From: Archaeoglobales archaeon
GTDB taxonomy: Archaea > Halobacteriota > Archaeoglobi > Archaeoglobales > Archaeoglobaceae
Direction of reading: 5' to 3'
NCBI GenBank assembly: GCA_003662985.1
Contig: QMZD01000107.1
Coordinates: forward strand, 1 to 6,479
Length of the DNA: 6,479 nucleotides
Each line of letters opens with the position of its first letter. Positions within the stretch are counted from its first letter, which is position 1. A model generated the notes under the pieces. The model saw only the letters and a program-made list of their open reading frames with translations, was not told the DNA's origin and searched no databases. This document shows, piece after piece, positions 5,313 to 6,479 of this stretch. The position numbers were made by a program, and so were the translations under genes.

Positions 5313-6248
5313 ATGGAGATTATGGTTTATTCCGAAAATGAAAAACTCTTCAAAGAGCTTGTCACTGCTGCATCCCATTTAAACGCTAGCAGAATAACCT
5401 CCGCTGTTATAGGCTCCAAAGAAGATGCAGAGAAAGCTGCTAAGTATACCGACAAGGTTCTCTTCGTTGATTCCTCAGAATTGGGAGAGTATAAGCCGAA
5501 GGAGTATGTTGAAGCCCTTTGCAACATCGTGAAAGCTTCCGATCCACAGGTTTTGCTTGTTGGAGGAACTCACAAAGGTAATGCTTTGGCAGCTATGCTT
5601 TCCGTAAAACTCGGTGAGCCATCTGTTACTGAGGTCTCAGATCTCAAAATTACTGAAGAAGGCCTGATGGTTTTAAGAAGCGCTTTTGGTGGAGTTGCTG
5701 TTGCAGAGGTGAGGGTTGGAAAGAAGCTTTTTACAAAGGTAGCCTCACCGAAGATCGCCTGCGTAAAGCCGGGATTTTTCGCTCCGGCCGAGGAATCAAA
5801 AAATGGAGAGATCGAGAAAATAAGCGTCGACGTTAAATCTTCTACGGAGGTTTTGGAGATTAAAAAGAAAGAAACTGGGGCTGGCCTTGAGGATGCCGAT
5901 GTTGTTGTCGTTGCTGGAAGGGGGGTGAAGAAGAAAGAGGATCTGTCGCTAATTGAAGACCTTGCAAAAGCTCTGGGAGGGGTTGTTGGCGTGACAAGAC
6001 CACTTTCAGCAGATCTGCATTGGGCTCCAACTTGGGTCGGAATGTCAGGGATAGCCGTTAAGCCGAAACTTTACGTTGGAGTAGGTGTTTCAGGGCAGAT
6101 ACAGCACATCGCAGGTATAAGGAACTCGAAGGTAATAATGGCCGTGAATACAGATCCAAATGCTCCGATTTTTGAACATGCAGACTATGGCATTGTGGGC
6201 GACCTCTATCAGGTTGTTCCAAAGCTAATAGAGATGCTCAAGTCTTAA
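5313..6248 (+). CDS. etfA: Electron transfer flavoprotein alpha subunit, FixB-like
   Basis: A 311-residue EtfA/FixB protein, normal length. The N-terminal domain (residues 1 to about 185) contains PQVLLVGGTHKGNALAA at 78-94 and RSAFGGVAVAEV at 122-133. The C-terminal FAD domain starts around VVVVAGRGVKKKEDL at 197-211 and carries GVTRPLSADLHW at 226-237, VGMSGIAVKPKLYVGVGVSG at 242-261 and QIQHIAGI, followed by AVNTDPNAPIFEHADYGIVGDL at 277-298; these are the FAD-binding residues of the family. SGQIQH and KPKLY resemble FixB of E. coli, which has SGQIQH rather than the SGAIQH of many canonical ETFs. Start ATG 5313 has GGTGAT just upstream; another ATG nine bases on is less likely. It is last in its cluster and followed by a T-tract. 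Confidence 0.94.
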   Translation: MEIMVYSENEKLFKELVTAASHLNASRITSAVIGSKEDAEKAAKYTDKVLFVDSSELGEYKPKEYVEALCNIVKASDPQVLLVGGTHKGNALAAMLSVKLGEPSVTEVSDLKITEEGLMVLRSAFGGVAVAEVRVGKKLFTKVASPKIACVKPGFFAPAEESKNGEIEKISVDVKSSTEVLEIKKKETGAGLEDADVVVVAGRGVKKKEDLSLIEDLAKALGGVVGVTRPLSADLHWAPTWVGMSGIAVKPKLYVGVGVSGQIQHIAGIRNSKVIMAVNTDPNAPIFEHADYGIVGDLYQVVPKLIEMLKS

Positions 6249-6265
6249 ATCCTGAATCTTAAATC
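6243..6265 (+). repeat. Short direct repeat TCTTAAATC after etfA
   Basis: TCTTAAATC occurs at 6243-6251, spanning the etfA stop, and again at 6257-6265, with a partial third copy (TCTTAA) at 6264-6269 running into the T-tract. Probably local sequence drift at the transcript end; no function is evident. Confidence 0.4.
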
Positions 6266-6288
6266 TTAATTTTTTCTCCCTTATTTTA
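6266..6288 (+). terminator. T-tract terminator after etfA
   Basis: A run of six T (6270-6275) followed by TTATTTT (6281-6287) starts about 20 bp after the etfA stop. It has the form of an archaeal U-rich terminator without a hairpin and would end the acyl-CoA dehydrogenase-etfB-etfA transcript. Confidence 0.6.
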
Positions 6289-6479
6289 AAAACTGAAGGT
6301 ACATCTAAAAATCCCACATATGTTTTTGAGCACTACGATCATATTTAATTTATTATATTAGGGTATTCCACTAACTCACTATTTAATCTCAATTCAGATA
6401 GCCCCATACTAAAAAAGAACAATTGATTCACTTCCTATTCCAATGGGACAAAACCATATTGCCCGAAATCTAAAATAAA
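6289..6479. other. AT-rich intergenic tail, no gene recognised
   Basis: This stretch has stops in all frames on both strands, no open frame of useful length and no tRNA- or repeat-array-like structure that I can see. It holds an 8-bp palindrome ACATATGT (6316-6323) and a TATA-rich segment (6341-6360) that could belong to a promoter for a gene beyond the right edge on either strand. Nothing here can be assigned. Confidence 0.5.

Noticed and set aside
1489..6248. Nitrogen-fixation or carnitine-related fix operon
   Set aside because: No nif, cai or ferredoxin-partner genes are in view; the acyl-CoA dehydrogenase and acyl-CoA synthetase point to acyl-CoA oxidation instead.
6300..6479. Remnant of a transposase gene on the minus strand near the right edge
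   Set aside because: Only about 20 codons stay open in any frame and no transposase motif or terminal inverted repeat can be made out.

Overview
The window looks like a thermophilic archaeon, most plausibly of the Archaeoglobus/Ferroglobus/Geoglobus type; this is inferred, not proven. Supporting signs are GGTGA-type Shine-Dalgarno sites before most starts, AT-rich TATA-like boxes (some with purine-rich BRE-like flanks), U-tract ends without hairpins, heavy AGA/AGG/ATA codon use, Lys/Glu-rich proteins, and a fatty-acid oxidation gene set of the kind such organisms carry.

Layout. (1) 1-569, plus strand: the 3' end of a medium-chain (AlkK-like) acyl-CoA synthetase, open at the left edge. (2) 624-1286, minus strand: a DUF71/COG2102 PP-loop ATPase whose signature is that of the bacterial-type branch, not of classical archaeal Dph6. 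It is convergent with the synthetase. (3) 1287-1479: a divergent 193-bp AT-rich regulatory region with repeated TTGTAAAGTA-like half-sites. (4) 1489-2769 and 2766-3116: fixC/etfC (flavoprotein) and fixX/etfX (ferredoxin-like), overlapping by ATGA. (5) 3117-3241: a T-tract followed by a second promoter region with an 11-bp tandem direct repeat. (6) 3242-4507, 4531-5304 and 5313-6248: an acyl-CoA dehydrogenase followed by fixA/etfB and fixB/etfA. (7) 6249-6479: an AT-rich tail with a T-tract terminator and no gene I can support.

Working together: the synthetase would activate a carboxylic acid to its CoA ester. The dehydrogenase would oxidise an acyl-CoA and pass electrons to the EtfA/EtfB flavoprotein. 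FixC and FixX would carry them onward, probably to menaquinone at the membrane. All four FixABCX (EtfABCX) subunits are present, and an acyl-CoA dehydrogenase gene sits between the CX and BA pairs. FixX has eight cysteines in two [4Fe-4S]-type motifs, unlike the single-cluster FixX of nitrogen fixers and E. coli. EtfB and EtfA resemble FixA/FixB more than the canonical mitochondrial-type ETF. The most interesting reading is therefore an acyl-CoA-dehydrogenase-linked EtfABCX, possibly flavin-based bifurcating or confurcating. A plain ETF:quinone route is the conservative alternative.
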